Shown: positions 28,032 through 37,683, counted from the stretch's first letter. The stretch: DNA of 64,000 bases from Streptosporangium lutulentum (GCF_030811455.1 NZ_JAUSQU010000001.1:2356001-2420000), one strand, 5' to 3'. Notes: generated by a model from the sequence alone, not told the origin. A program made the numbers and translations.

Positions 28032-29442
28032 TCCGAAGACGGATGCCATGAGGGAGGCGGACGAACCGGGTTTCGACCGGCGGCTGCTGCCGCCGATGTT
28101 GCTGGGCTCGGTCCTGAACCCGATCAACTCGACGATCATCTCCGTCGCGCTCGTACCCATCGGCGACGCCCTGGGCACGCCGTCCTCGCAGACCGCGTGG
28201 CTGGTCTCCGCCCTCTACCTCGCCACCTCGCTCGGGCAGCCGGTCGTGGGCCGGCTCATCGACATCTTCGGGCCGCGCAGACTCTTCCTCCTCAGCACCG
28301 GCCTCGTCGGCGTCGCCGGCGTCGCCGGGACCCTGGCACCCAACCTGGGCGTGCTGATCGTCGCGCGCGTCCTGCTCGGGTTCGGCACCTGCGCGGGTTA
28401 TCCCGCCGCGATGGCACTGCTGCGCAGCGAGGCCAAGCGCACCGGACGGGACAGCCCCGGAGGGGTGCTGACCGCCCTGGCGGTCGCCAACCAGACCGTC
28501 GCCGTCGTCGGCCCGCTGCTGGGCGGTCTGCTGATCGCGGTGGGCGGCTGGCGCGCCACCTTCGCGCTGAACGTGCCGCTGGCCGTCGCAGCCGTGCTGC
28601 TGGGGCTGCTACGGCTGCCCAAGTCGGCCGCAACGGGTGAGTCCCCGCAGCGCGGGCGCCTGGCCGCCCGGCTCGACCTGCCCGGCATGGGCCTGTTCGC
28701 CGCGATGCTCACCGTGCTGCTGCTGTTCTTGATGAACCTGCACCTGCGCAACTGGTACCTGCTGGTGATCGCCGTGGTCGCGGGAGCCGCGTTCGCGGCG
28801 CGGGAGCTGCGGGCCGCCACCCCCTTCATCGACCTGCGGGTACTCGGCGGCAACACACCGCTCCTGGCCACCTACGGACGCGCGCTCGTCGCCTACGTCG
28901 TCGCCTACGCCTTCCTCTACGGCTTCAGCCAGTGGACCGAAGAGGGCTACGGGCTGACGCCCTTCCACGCCGGGCTGGTGCAGATCCCCATGTTCCTGTT
29001 GGCGATCGGAGTCTCGATCATCTCCGGGCGGCGCAAGAGCGTACGAGAGAAGCTGCTGGTCGGCGCGGTCGGACAGATCGTCGCCTGCCTGATGATCCTG
29101 ACGCTCACCGGGGAGAGCCCGCTGTGGACGCTGCTCCTCGTCGCCCTGATCTTCGGCGTCCCGCAGGGGCTGAACAACCTGGCCCTGCAGAACTCCGTTT
29201 ACTTCCAGGCCGATCCCGAGCGCACCGCCTCCTCCGCAGGGCTGCTGCGCACCTTCGCCTACATCGGCTCGATGATCGCCTCCTCCGCGACCGCCGTGTC
29301 CTTCGGGCAACGCGCCGACACCGGCGGCATGCACCGGCTCGCCTGGGTCATGCTCGGCGCCGGCGTGCTCTACCTCCTGCTGACCCTCTTCGACCGCACG
29401 TTCGGCCGCGCGGCGGCACCGGACGCCCAGGCGGCGAAGTAG
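28024..29442 (+). CDS. MFS drug exporter, DHA2 (14-TM) type
   Basis: 472 aa with about 14 hydrophobic segments. Family marks: LGSVLNPINSTIISVALVPIGDALG in TM1, the WLVSALYLATSLGQPVVGRLIDIFGPRRLF motif A region, and GRALVAYVVAYAFLYGFSQW mid-protein. It pumps unknown cationic or amphipathic compounds out using the proton gradient. Overlaps marR and is presumably induced by the pumped compound. Confidence 0.92.
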   Translation: MTDPKTDAMREADEPGFDRRLLPPMLLGSVLNPINSTIISVALVPIGDALGTPSSQTAWLVSALYLATSLGQPVVGRLIDIFGPRRLFLLSTGLVGVAGVAGTLAPNLGVLIVARVLLGFGTCAGYPAAMALLRSEAKRTGRDSPGGVLTALAVANQTVAVVGPLLGGLLIAVGGWRATFALNVPLAVAAVLLGLLRLPKSAATGESPQRGRLAARLDLPGMGLFAAMLTVLLLFLMNLHLRNWYLLVIAVVAGAAFAARELRAATPFIDLRVLGGNTPLLATYGRALVAYVVAYAFLYGFSQWTEEGYGLTPFHAGLVQIPMFLLAIGVSIISGRRKSVREKLLVGAVGQIVACLMILTLTGESPLWTLLLVALIFGVPQGLNNLALQNSVYFQADPERTASSAGLLRTFAYIGSMIASSATAVSFGQRADTGGMHRLAWVMLGAGVLYLLLTLFDRTFGRAAAPDAQAAK

Positions 29443-29546
29443 ACCTCCGGCGCAAGAACCGCGTCAACGCCTTCGCCGGCGGGGTCTGTGGATCGCGGGC
29501 GGGTGACGGTTGGCCGGTCGTCGCCGCGGTCCGGCAGAATTACCGG

Positions 29547-32500
29547 GTGATTACTGATGTGCGGGTCGGTTTGCTCGGACCGTTCGAGGTCCGGAACCGC
29601 GATGGGACCGTGGTGGAGGTTCCCGGGATCCGGCTGCGCGCACTGCTGGCCGCACTCGCCCTCGAACCTGGCCGGATCGTCTCGCGCGGGAGGCTGGTGG
29701 ACTGGATTTGGGGGCAACGGCCGCCCGCGGACGAAGTGAACGCCTTGCAGGCGTTGGTGTCCAGGCTGCGCAGGGTTTTGCCGGACGGTGTGATCGAGGC
29801 GGATTCCGGCGGGTACCGGCTGGCTGCGACTCCTGACGCCGTGGACGTGTGCCGGTTCGAGCACCTGGTCGGTCAGGCCCGTGCCGCCGAGCCCGCGGCG
29901 CGGGCGGATCTGCTGCGATCGGCCTTGGCACTGTGGCGCGGTACGGCCATGGCGGACATCGCATTGAGAGACAGCGACGCGTTCGACGCCGCGGTCGCGC
30001 GTCTGGACGAACTCTACGTCGCCGCCCTCGGGGATCGGGCGGATGCGGATATCCGCCTCGGCCGTGGCTCGGAGCTGGTCTCCGAGCTGACCGAGCTGGT
30101 CGCCACGTATCCGCTGCGGGAGGGGTTCGTGGCGGCCTTGATGCGAGCGCTCGCCGAGGCGGGGCGTGGGACCGAGGCGCTGACCGTGTACCAGCGGACG
30201 CGCGAGCGGCTCGCTGAGGAGTTGGGCGCCGACCCATCGGCCGAGCTCTCCGCGCTGCACACCGCGTTGCTCCGTGGCGAGCTGGGCGAGCGGGCGGAGA
30301 ACCGCAGGACGAACCTGCGCGCCGAGCTGACGAGTTTCGTCGGCAAGGACGAGGACATCTCCGCGGTCGCCGGTCTGGCCGTCGAGCACCGGCTGGTCAC
30401 CTTGACGGGGGCGGGCGGCTCCGGCAAGACGAGGCTGGCCACGGAGACCGCGCGGACGATGCTCGCCAAGCTGCCGGATGGGGCGTGGCTGGTCGAACTG
30501 GCCTCGGTGCGGGCAGGCGGCGATCTGGCGCAGGTCGCCCTCACCGCGATCGGCCTGCGTGACCCGGCGTTGCTCGGTGGCGCGCGGGGCGGCGAACCGA
30601 TGGGCCGTCTCATCGCCGCGCTCCGAGAGCGCGCGGTCTTGCTGGTCCTGGACAACTGCGAGCACGTGATCGAGGCGGCCGCGGCTTTCGCGGGTCGGCT
30701 TCTGGGGGAGTGCCGGAGGCTGCGGATTCTGGCCACGAGCAGGGAACCGCTCGGTATCACCGGGGAGGTGCTGTGGCAGGTCGAGCCACTCGCGCTGCCC
30801 GCGCGGGGAGCGGACCCCTCCGAGGTCGGGACCTCGCCCGCGGTGCGGCTGCTGCGGGACCGCGCGGGTCTGGTGCGTAAGGACATCGGCGCGGACGAGC
30901 ACACCTTGTCGGCCATGGCGCGGATCTGCCGGGCGCTCGACGGGATGCCGCTGGCGATCGAACTGGCCGCGGCACGGCTGCGCACCATGTCCGTCGATCA
31001 GCTGGCGCGTCGGCTCGATGACCGATTCCGGCTGCTGACCGGCGGCAGCCGTACGGCGCTTCCCCGGCACAAGACGTTGCGCGCGGTCGTGGACTGGAGC
31101 TGGGACCTGTTGACCGAGGCCGAACGCGGCGTGCTGCGCCGGCTCTCGGTGTTCTCCGGCGGGGCGAGCCTGGAAGCGGCCGAACGGGTGTGCGGGGACG
31201 AGGTGTTCGCCGGGGAGCAGGTGCTCGACCTGCTGACCGCGTTGATCGAGAAATCGCTGCTCCTCGCCGACGGCGAGGGCACGCCGCGCTACCGGATGCT
31301 CGACACCATCAGGGAGTACGCGGCGCACCGGCTCGCCGAAGCCGGGGAAACCGAGCGGGCGCGCAAGGCGCACCTCGCCTACTTCACCGAGCTGGCCGAG
31401 ACGGCCGAGCCGCACCTGCGCCGGGCCGGGCAACTGGAATGGCTGGCCACGCTCGGGGCCGAGCACGACAACATCGGCGCGGCCCTGCGCGGGGCGATCG
31501 CCGAGGGACGGGCACAGGAGGCGATGCGGCTGGTCGCGGCCGTGGGCTGGTACTGGTACCTCAGCGGGCGCCGGATCGAGGGCACCGAGTTGAGCGTCGC
31601 GGCGGCCTCGCTGCACGGCGAGGTGACCGATGAGGTGCGGGCGATGGCCTACACCGTCGTGACGGTGTTCATGACCTCCGGGCCCGGCCGCGATCAGTAT
31701 CAGGCGCGGGAGTGGATCCACGAGGCGTACCGGCTCATCCGGCGCGGCGGGTATCGCCACCCTGTGCTCGGGTTCGTCGAGCTGTGGGAGCAAATGCTGC
31801 GGAAGCCGACGGATTTCCTGCCCGCGTTCGAGCCGCTCATCGCCGACGACGATCCATGGGTGCGCGCACAGGCCAGGCTCACTCGTAGCCGGCTGCGGCT
31901 CACGCTCGGCGGCGACGAGACCGACGTGGACATCGACGCCGAGATCGCCCTCGCCGAGTTCCGCACGCTGGGCGAACGGATGGGGATCTCGTTGGCGCTG
32001 ACCTTCCTGGCCGATCGGCTCGCCATGCGCGGCGAGTTCGCACGCGCGTGTGAGTACCACGAAGAGGCGGTCGCGGCGCTGATCGAGGTGGGCGCGACCG
32101 AGGACGTGGTCGGCCTGCGGGCGCGGCAGGCTCAGCTGTACTGGCTGCTCGGCGATGAGCGGTCCAGCACGTCCGCCATGGCCGAAGCGCAGCGGTACGC
32201 GGGCGAAGTCCCCTGGCCCGACGCGCTTGCCGAACTGGCGCTTTCGAAGGCGCAACTGGCGCGCTGGCGCGGCGAGCCGGACACGGCATACCGGCATCTG
32301 GCCACGGTGCGGGCGGAACCGGGCGGCCCCGTCCACCTCAAGGCCCTGGACCTGTACGGCTACCTCGCCGAGGATCTCGACGAGGCCCGCGCGCATCGGA
32401 CCGAGGCGTTCCGCGGGGCCGTGGAGTACATGTACTATCCACCGCTGATCGCCGAGGTGCTGGTCGGGATCGCGGATCTCGCGCTGCGTCAGGGACGGTA

Positions 32501-32690
32501 CGAGCAGGCCGCGCGATTGCTCGCGGCAAGCGACGGCGTGCGCGGTACACCGGACCGTTCGCAGCCGGACATCTCCAGGATCGCCGCGGACACGCGGAGC
32601 CGCCTCGGTGAAGCCGGGTTCGCCGAGGCGACCCGTGCCGGCCGGCGGCGGGATTGGCGTGAGCTGGCCGAGATCACGCTCGCTTCGTGA
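29547..32690 (+). CDS. Large SARP/AfsR-type regulator with NTPase and TPR-like regions
   Basis: 1047 aa from GTG 29547. Domains: OmpR-like winged HTH (about 5-85; VEVPGIRLRALLAALALEPGRIVSRGRLVDWIWG), bacterial transcriptional activation domain (about 95-245), STAND/NB-ARC-type ATPase (about 260-520; Walker A TGAGGSGKTRL, Walker B LLVLDNCEHV), an arm region with DWSWDLLTEAERGVLRRLSVFSGG, and a helical repeat region from about 600 to the end (LAEAGETERARKAHLAYF...). Such proteins activate secondary metabolism or stress genes in ATP-dependent fashion. No biosynthetic cluster adjoins it. The start lies 104 bp past the MFS stop. Confidence 0.92.
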   Translation: MITDVRVGLLGPFEVRNRDGTVVEVPGIRLRALLAALALEPGRIVSRGRLVDWIWGQRPPADEVNALQALVSRLRRVLPDGVIEADSGGYRLAATPDAVDVCRFEHLVGQARAAEPAARADLLRSALALWRGTAMADIALRDSDAFDAAVARLDELYVAALGDRADADIRLGRGSELVSELTELVATYPLREGFVAALMRALAEAGRGTEALTVYQRTRERLAEELGADPSAELSALHTALLRGELGERAENRRTNLRAELTSFVGKDEDISAVAGLAVEHRLVTLTGAGGSGKTRLATETARTMLAKLPDGAWLVELASVRAGGDLAQVALTAIGLRDPALLGGARGGEPMGRLIAALRERAVLLVLDNCEHVIEAAAAFAGRLLGECRRLRILATSREPLGITGEVLWQVEPLALPARGADPSEVGTSPAVRLLRDRAGLVRKDIGADEHTLSAMARICRALDGMPLAIELAAARLRTMSVDQLARRLDDRFRLLTGGSRTALPRHKTLRAVVDWSWDLLTEAERGVLRRLSVFSGGASLEAAERVCGDEVFAGEQVLDLLTALIEKSLLLADGEGTPRYRMLDTIREYAAHRLAEAGETERARKAHLAYFTELAETAEPHLRRAGQLEWLATLGAEHDNIGAALRGAIAEGRAQEAMRLVAAVGWYWYLSGRRIEGTELSVAAASLHGEVTDEVRAMAYTVVTVFMTSGPGRDQYQAREWIHEAYRLIRRGGYRHPVLGFVELWEQMLRKPTDFLPAFEPLIADDDPWVRAQARLTRSRLRLTLGGDETDVDIDAEIALAEFRTLGERMGISLALTFLADRLAMRGEFARACEYHEEAVAALIEVGATEDVVGLRARQAQLYWLLGDERSSTSAMAEAQRYAGEVPWPDALAELALSKAQLARWRGEPDTAYRHLATVRAEPGGPVHLKALDLYGYLAEDLDEARAHRTEAFRGAVEYMYYPPLIAEVLVGIADLALRQGRYEQAARLLAASDGVRGTPDRSQPDISRIAADTRSRLGEAGFAEATRAGRRRDWRELAEITLAS

Positions 32691-32965
32691 ACGTCGCGCG
32701 TGCCCATCGGTGGCCGATCACCGTGAGCCCGTGCGCACCGGGCGATCGCCGTGATGGCCGAGCCCGCCGACGGCGCGCTGACGTGCCCCGGGTCCGGTGG
32801 AGCCGGCGCGGTCGACTCTCATGCCGGCCGGACGTCCGGACAGGACATCTCGCTCAACCGGTCATCTACCAGAACACGCGCCGTCACCAAGAATGACGCG
32901 GACCCGGGCGGGGACGCATCGAGGAGCCCCCGAAAGACGCACGGGTGGGGCACCGGCCGGGGGTG

Positions 32966-33568
32966 TCAGAGGCGGTTGGGGTGCGGGGTGCCCGCGCCAC
33001 GGAGCAGCGTGTCCACGACGAGCGTCGCGAGGATGTCGGTGTCCTGGCCGTCCTCGTTCAGCGCGGCCTGGTGGATGAGGGCGTAGTAGACGCGGCGGGT
33101 CCATGAGATGTCGATGTCGGCGCGCAGGACGCCCGCCTCCTGGGCGCGGCGGAACAACCGTTCGCAGGTGTCCCGTACGTCGGCGTGGATGCGCGCCACC
33201 TCCGGGCTGGCCGAGGATGTCTGGCTCATCGCGAATCCCCAGTCGGCTTTGACGCCGAGGACGTTCGCGGTCGTCTGGTAGAGGGCGACCAGCGGCGGAG
33301 CGGTGTCCGGGTGGGCGGCGCCGACCGCCGCGGCGAATCGCTTGGCGGCCCACACCGCCAGGGCGTCGATGAGCGCCTCGCGGGTGGTGAAGCGCCGGTG
33401 CACGGTGGTGCGGGCGACGCCGGCGGCCTCGGCGATCTGCTCCATCGTGGCCGCGGGATCGCGGCTGAGGGTGCGTTCGGCCGCCTCCAGGATCGCCGTC
33501 ATCGTCCGCTCGGTGTCCGCGCGCAGCGGTCGGCTGTCGTCGGGGTTCGGCTGCCGCGATGTCTTCAT
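32966..33568 (-). CDS. TetR-family regulator
   Basis: 200 aa from ATG 33568. HTH about residues 20-62 (ILEAAERTLSRDPAATMEQIAEAAGVARTTVHRRFTTREAL) and helical C-terminal domain. Divergent from the aldo/keto reductase 120 bp away, which it probably regulates. The intergenic sequence has a repeated GTTGCA (33605-33610 and 33619-33624 region) but no clean palindrome. Confidence 0.9.
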   Translation of the reverse strand: MKTSRQPNPDDSRPLRADTERTMTAILEAAERTLSRDPAATMEQIAEAAGVARTTVHRRFTTREALIDALAVWAAKRFAAAVGAAHPDTAPPLVALYQTTANVLGVKADWGFAMSQTSSASPEVARIHADVRDTCERLFRRAQEAGVLRADIDISWTRRVYYALIHQAALNEDGQDTDILATLVVDTLLRGAGTPHPNRL

Positions 33569-33688
33569 GAGGGAAGCATACGGCAGTGTCATGGATTGGA
33601 GCAGAGTTGCACTATTCGTGTTGCAAGTTGTAGCTTCGTCGAGTCTTGCTTGATGCGACTAATTGTCTCGACCGAAAGGTTGGAACCG

Positions 33689-34681
33689 ATGGAGTACACC
33701 CGCCTCGGCCGCAGCGGCCTGTCGGTGTCCCGGCTCGTCCTGGGCACCATGAACTTCGGGTCGCGAACCTCCGAAGAGGACAGCCACGCGATCATGGACC
33801 GTGCGCACGAGCGCGGCATCACCTTCTTCGACACCGCCAACGCGTACGGCGCGCAACAGGGTGAGGGCATCACCGAGGCGGTCATCGGCCGGTGGTTCGC
33901 CACCGGCGGCGGACGGCGCGACAAGACCGTCCTGGCCACCAAGGTCTACCAGCCGATGGGGGAGGGGCCCAACGACGGCGGGCTGTCCGCGCTGCACATC
34001 CGGCGCGCGGTCGACGCCTCACTCACGCGCTTGCGGACCGACCACATCGACCTGTACCAGATGCACCACATCGACCGGAACACGCCGTGGGAAGAGATCT
34101 GGGAGGCGTTCACCGTTCTGCGCCAGCAGGGAAAGGTGCTGTACTTCGGCTCGTCCAACTTCGCCGGATGGCACATCGCGCAGGCGCAGGAGGCCGCGCG
34201 GTCCCGGCACTTCCTGGGGCTGGTCAGCGAACAGTCGATCTACAACCTGATGTCGCGCTGGGCCGAGCTGGAGGTGCTGCCCGCCGCGCGGCACTACGGG
34301 CTGGGAGTGATCCCATGGTCACCGCTGCACGGCGGAGTGCTCAGCGGCGTCCTGCGCAAGCAGCGGGAGGGGGCCGCCGTCCGCAGCGGCTCGGGACTGT
34401 GGGCCGCCGCGTTCGCCGACCGGCGGGAATCGGTCGAGAAGTACGAGAAGCTGTGCGCCGACCTCGGCGAGGACCCGGCTCACGTCGGGCTGGCCTGGCT
34501 CCTCGCGCAGGACGGAGTGACCGGGCCGATCGTCGGACCGCGGACGATCGAGCAGCTCGACGGCTCGCTTCTCGCGCTGCGGATCACGCTCGACGCCGAC
34601 ACGCTCGCCAAGCTGGACGAGATCTTCCCGGCGCCCGCGCCCAACGGGGCCAAGCCCGCGCCCGAGGCGTACGCCTGGTGA
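33689..34681 (+). CDS. Aldo/keto reductase
   Basis: 330 aa TIM-barrel NADPH-dependent oxidoreductase. Catalytic tetrad visible: Asp and Tyr in FFDTANAYG, Lys in LATKVYQP, His in YQMHHIDRN; C-terminal NADPH site GPIVGPRTIEQLDGSL. AKR family related to YajO/YhdN-type proteins that reduce aldehydes and quinones. AAAGG lies about ten bases before ATG 33689. Divergent TetR next door. Confidence 0.92.
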   Translation: MEYTRLGRSGLSVSRLVLGTMNFGSRTSEEDSHAIMDRAHERGITFFDTANAYGAQQGEGITEAVIGRWFATGGGRRDKTVLATKVYQPMGEGPNDGGLSALHIRRAVDASLTRLRTDHIDLYQMHHIDRNTPWEEIWEAFTVLRQQGKVLYFGSSNFAGWHIAQAQEAARSRHFLGLVSEQSIYNLMSRWAELEVLPAARHYGLGVIPWSPLHGGVLSGVLRKQREGAAVRSGSGLWAAAFADRRESVEKYEKLCADLGEDPAHVGLAWLLAQDGVTGPIVGPRTIEQLDGSLLALRITLDADTLAKLDEIFPAPAPNGAKPAPEAYAW

Positions 34682-34806
34682 ACGCGCCCAGGCGCCGATG
34701 CCGTACCGCGACTCTCGTACCCGGGGCGTGTGCCGCCTGGTGGGCGCGTCAGGCCGTGGTCGAGGCGGGGTGAGCGCTGGTTCGGATGCCGTATCCTGGA
34801 TCGAAT

Positions 34807-34821
34807 CGGAACATCTTTCCG
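34807..34821. promoter_or_regulatory. TetR operator CGGAACATCTTTCCG
   Basis: Quasi-palindrome (CGGAA....TTCCG type) 20 bp before the TetR start at 34842. It is nearly identical to the doubled element at 52032-52069. The surrounding 65 bp (34758-34822) align without gaps to 51983-52047, 54 of 65 bases identical by my count. Confidence 0.65.
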
Positions 34822-34841
34822 GTTGCGGGTGAGGGAGTGTC

Positions 34842-35489
34842 GTGACGGAGAACACTGTGCCGACCGGAGTCGACTCGACCGATTCTGCGGGTCCGGGCGT
34901 GCTCGAACGCGCGCCGCGCCGGTTGCGCGCCGACGCACAGCGCAACGTCGACTCCTTGCTCGAGGCGGCGAAGGCCGTCTTCGGCACATCGGGTGTGGAC
35001 GCGCCCGCGAAGGAGATCGCCGATCTGGCCGGCGTCGGAGTCGGAACGCTGTATCGGCATTTCCCGCAGCGCTCAGACCTGGTCAAGGCCGTGTTCCAGC
35101 GCGAGGTGAACGCCTGCGCCGACGCGGCCCCGGCGCTGACCGCGGCGTACGAGCCGGGAGTGGCACTCGCGAAGTGGCTCCACCGCTACACCGAGTTCCT
35201 CGCGACCAAACGAGGACTCGCCGCGGCTCTTCACTCGGGCGATCCGGCGTTCGACGCCCTGCCGTGCTACTTCATGCAGCGACTCGGGCCCACTCTCGGG
35301 TCACTGCTCGAAGCCGCGACGGCCAGTGGCGAGATTCGTGCCGGCATCAGTTCCAAGGACCTCCTGTACGCCGTCGCCAATCTGTGCATGCCGACGGAGG
35401 ACGAGGGAATCGCCTACAGCCAGCGCATGGTCGCGCTCCTCGTCGACGGACTGCGCTACGGCGCCGAGGCGAGCCGGCCCCGTTCCTGA
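34842..35489 (+). CDS. TetR-family regulator, probable owner of the CGGAA-N5-TTCCG operators
   Basis: 215 aa from GTG 34842 (GAGGGA upstream). Long polar N-tail, then HTH about residues 28-72 (SLLEAAKAVFGTSGVDAPAKEIADLAGVGVGTLYRHFPQRSDL) and a SbtR-like C-terminal domain. An operator-like element sits in its promoter and a doubled one in front of the aldo/keto reductase at 50909-51961, suggesting a split regulon. Its 3' end is overlapped by the degraded reading frame of the convergent ABC permease. Confidence 0.92.
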   Translation: MTENTVPTGVDSTDSAGPGVLERAPRRLRADAQRNVDSLLEAAKAVFGTSGVDAPAKEIADLAGVGVGTLYRHFPQRSDLVKAVFQREVNACADAAPALTAAYEPGVALAKWLHRYTEFLATKRGLAAALHSGDPAFDALPCYFMQRLGPTLGSLLEAATASGEIRAGISSKDLLYAVANLCMPTEDEGIAYSQRMVALLVDGLRYGAEASRPRS

Positions 35490-36813
35490 AGGCACGCGGA
35501 TCGTACGAGCGAGGAGAGGAGACCCGCTCGGCGCGGGCCGCCCACGATCCGCCGGCCATGAGACGGCCCTCATCGAGTTCGCTGGTGCGCAGAGGGTTTC
35601 CGGCGCGGTGGTGCGGATCGGTGCCGGGTACCAGCCCGTACACGGAGATCAGCGGCACCAGTCCGGCCGCGCCGCCGAGCAGGGCGGGCAGCAGTGCCAG
35701 GATCAGCGGCCACGGGCCGCCGGTGATCGCGGTGAGCGCCACGGTGAGCACGATCGCCACCGGCGTGTGCGCCGACAACCAGGCCAGTTGCCGGCCGCGG
35801 ACGTCGCCGGCGCCGGGGGTCATCAGCGTCAGCCACAGTGCCGTGCCGTCGGTGCCGTAGAGGTTGGCGGCCATGGCGGCCGCCATCACGATGAAGATCG
35901 GGCCGGCGTAGGGCAGCATGCCGTCCCAACCGAGGATGAGCGGGCCGGCGGTGAAGCAGAGGCCGTAGGACAGGGCGAAGGTGAGCTGGTGGTTGCGTAC
36001 CAGGTCGCGTGACCAGGTACGCAGTTCCTTGGCGACGACCGCGCCGGTGGCGGTGGTCGCCGTGATCGGACGCCTGCCGCGCGCGGAGGACCGGGCCGCT
36101 CCCACACGCAGGGTGAGCAGCGCAGCCCAGGCACTCAGGAGCAGCAGCACCAGTACGGCCAGCGCCGCCAGCGCCCACCAGCGGCCCTGGACGGCCAGCA
36201 GGCCCCAGCTCGAGGGCAGATACCACACCACGGCGGGCACGCCCGTCTGGCCGAAGGCCCAGAAGAAGATCCAGATCTGCCCGAGCGCCGCCAGGACGGC
36301 GCCGTTGAGCAGGCCGGAGACGATGGCGCCCGGCCGTGAGCGCAGCGCCAGCCCGACCACGGCCACGCACACCTTCGACAGCAGCACGAACACGGCCAGC
36401 TGCAGTGCCGTCGCGGGCACGGCCACCAGGGCGTTCGCGACGCCGAGCCGTGCGCCCGCGACCAGCAGCCCGAGCAGGGCGATCAGGGTGACCAGCGGGG
36501 CGACGCCGACGAAGGCCGCCACCAGCAGCCCTGTCGCCAGGCGGCGCGGCGGCAGGCCGAGCAGGGAGAAGTACTCCGGCCGGAGCGTCTCGTCGCCGCC
36601 GCCCATGAAGACGGGGCCGAGCATCCAGCCCAGCAGCCAGACCGCATACGCGGCGGCCGGCAGGTCCCCGCCGACGAAGGCCACGTAGACGGTTCCGGCC
36701 GCGAACAGCGCGCCGAGCGCGGCGCCCGTGCCCGCCGTCTGCGCCCGGCGGCCGTGGAAGGCATGGCGCAGCACGGCGAGCTTCATCTGGGCCATGGTCA
36801 GCGCGACAGCCAT
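35347..36813 (-). CDS. ABC-2 type exporter permease, C-terminally truncated
   Basis: Membrane partner of the ATPase at 36798-37568 (ATGs overlap by 16 bp). At least nine hydrophobic segments are present up to about residue 410 (LPALLGGAAGLVPLISVYGLVPGTDPHHRAGNPL). After about residue 425 the frame turns Arg/Pro-rich (RRRSAVRRRGARP...) and runs antisense through the end of the convergent TetR gene to a chance stop. In related permeases the GTDPHHRAGNP segment is followed by more membrane helices, so the true C-terminus appears lost in a rearrangement near 35510-35560. Activity doubtful. Confidence 0.75.
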   Translation of the reverse strand: MAVALTMAQMKLAVLRHAFHGRRAQTAGTGAALGALFAAGTVYVAFVGGDLPAAAYAVWLLGWMLGPVFMGGGDETLRPEYFSLLGLPPRRLATGLLVAAFVGVAPLVTLIALLGLLVAGARLGVANALVAVPATALQLAVFVLLSKVCVAVVGLALRSRPGAIVSGLLNGAVLAALGQIWIFFWAFGQTGVPAVVWYLPSSWGLLAVQGRWWALAALAVLVLLLLSAWAALLTLRVGAARSSARGRRPITATTATGAVVAKELRTWSRDLVRNHQLTFALSYGLCFTAGPLILGWDGMLPYAGPIFIVMAAAMAANLYGTDGTALWLTLMTPGAGDVRGRQLAWLSAHTPVAIVLTVALTAITGGPWPLILALLPALLGGAAGLVPLISVYGLVPGTDPHHRAGNPLRTSELDEGRLMAGGSWAARAERVSSPRSYDPRAFRNGAGSPRRRSAVRRRGARPCAGCRRFPRPPSACTDWRRRTGGPWN

Positions 36814-37568
36814 GACAGCTCCTTGATGTCGTCGCCGGGGTCGCCGACGAGCCCGACGAAGGCATCCTCCAAGGAGTGTCCGCCGCGCACCTCATCCAGC
36901 GTGCCGACCGCGGCCACCCGGCCTCGGTCGATCACCGCGACGTGATCGCACAGCTGCTCCACCAGCGCCATCACGTGGCTGGACAGCACGATCGAGCCGC
37001 CGCCCGCGACGAAACCGCGCAGGATCGTTTTGATCGTCGCGGCCGACACCGGGTCCACGGCCTCGAACGGCTCGTCCAGCACCAGCAGTCGCGGCGCGTG
37101 CAGCAGCGCGGTGGCCAGCCCGATCTTCTTGCGCATGCCGGTCGAGTACTCGATGACCAGCGTCCTGTCCGCGCTGTCCAGCTCCAGCACGGACAGCAGT
37201 TCCTCGGCACGCCGGGCCACTACGTCCTTGGCCAGGCCGCGCAGCAGGCCCAGGTAGGTGAGCACCTCACGCCCGGTCAGCCGCTCGGGCATGGCCAGCC
37301 CGTCGGGCAGCACCCCCACCAGGGCTTTGGCCCGCTCCGGCGCTGACCACACGTCCTGGCCGAAGATCTCGGCGTGGCCCGCGTCCGGTCGCAGCAGTCC
37401 CACCGCCATCGACAACGAGGTGGTTTTGCCTGCTCCGTTGGGGCCTACCAGGCCGAAGAACGATCCGCCCGGCACCTCCAAGGCGACGTGGTCGACCGCA
37501 AGCTTGTGACCGAACCTCTTGGTCAGGTCGGCGAGGCGTAGCGCGGGAGCGTTGGTCGGTGCTCTCAA
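36798..37568 (-). CDS. ABC exporter ATPase
   Basis: 256 aa. Walker A GPNGAGKTT, degenerate signature YSTGMRKK, Walker B LLVLDEPFEAVD, H-loop Ser-Ser-His (VLSSHVMALVE). Starts at TTG 37568 with GAAGGA upstream. The EPFEAVDPVSA and signature variants match actinobacterial ABC-2 exporters of unknown substrate. Promoter carries a CGGCACG palindrome shared with the divergent TetR. Confidence 0.92.
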   Translation of the reverse strand: MRAPTNAPALRLADLTKRFGHKLAVDHVALEVPGGSFFGLVGPNGAGKTTSLSMAVGLLRPDAGHAEIFGQDVWSAPERAKALVGVLPDGLAMPERLTGREVLTYLGLLRGLAKDVVARRAEELLSVLELDSADRTLVIEYSTGMRKKIGLATALLHAPRLLVLDEPFEAVDPVSAATIKTILRGFVAGGGSIVLSSHVMALVEQLCDHVAVIDRGRVAAVGTLDEVRGGHSLEDAFVGLVGDPGDDIKELSWLSR

Positions 37569-37619
37569 GGCTTCCTTCTCGAATGTCGGTGAGCGGTTGA
37601 TTTGTCACGAGCAATGGAA

Positions 37620-37636
37620 CGGCACGGATCGTGCCG
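37620..37636. promoter_or_regulatory. Operator CGGCACG-GAT-CGTGCCG before the ABC exporter
   Basis: Perfect 7-bp arms, about 50 bp upstream of the ATPase start. The half site matches that of the palindrome at 37684, so one TetR probably binds both. Confidence 0.65.
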
Positions 37637-37683
37637 CCGATGGGGTGGGGTCAGTTTGGGCGCGCACGATCACATTTGTCAAT

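Noticed and set aside
29370..32396. Long minus-strand open frame opposite the SARP regulator
   Set aside because: Antisense shadow; the plus frame has winged HTH, Walker A and B motifs.
33595..33640. GTTGCA repeats upstream of the aldo/keto reductase as a TetR operator
   Set aside because: Copies are direct rather than inverted and no symmetric arms of useful length were found.
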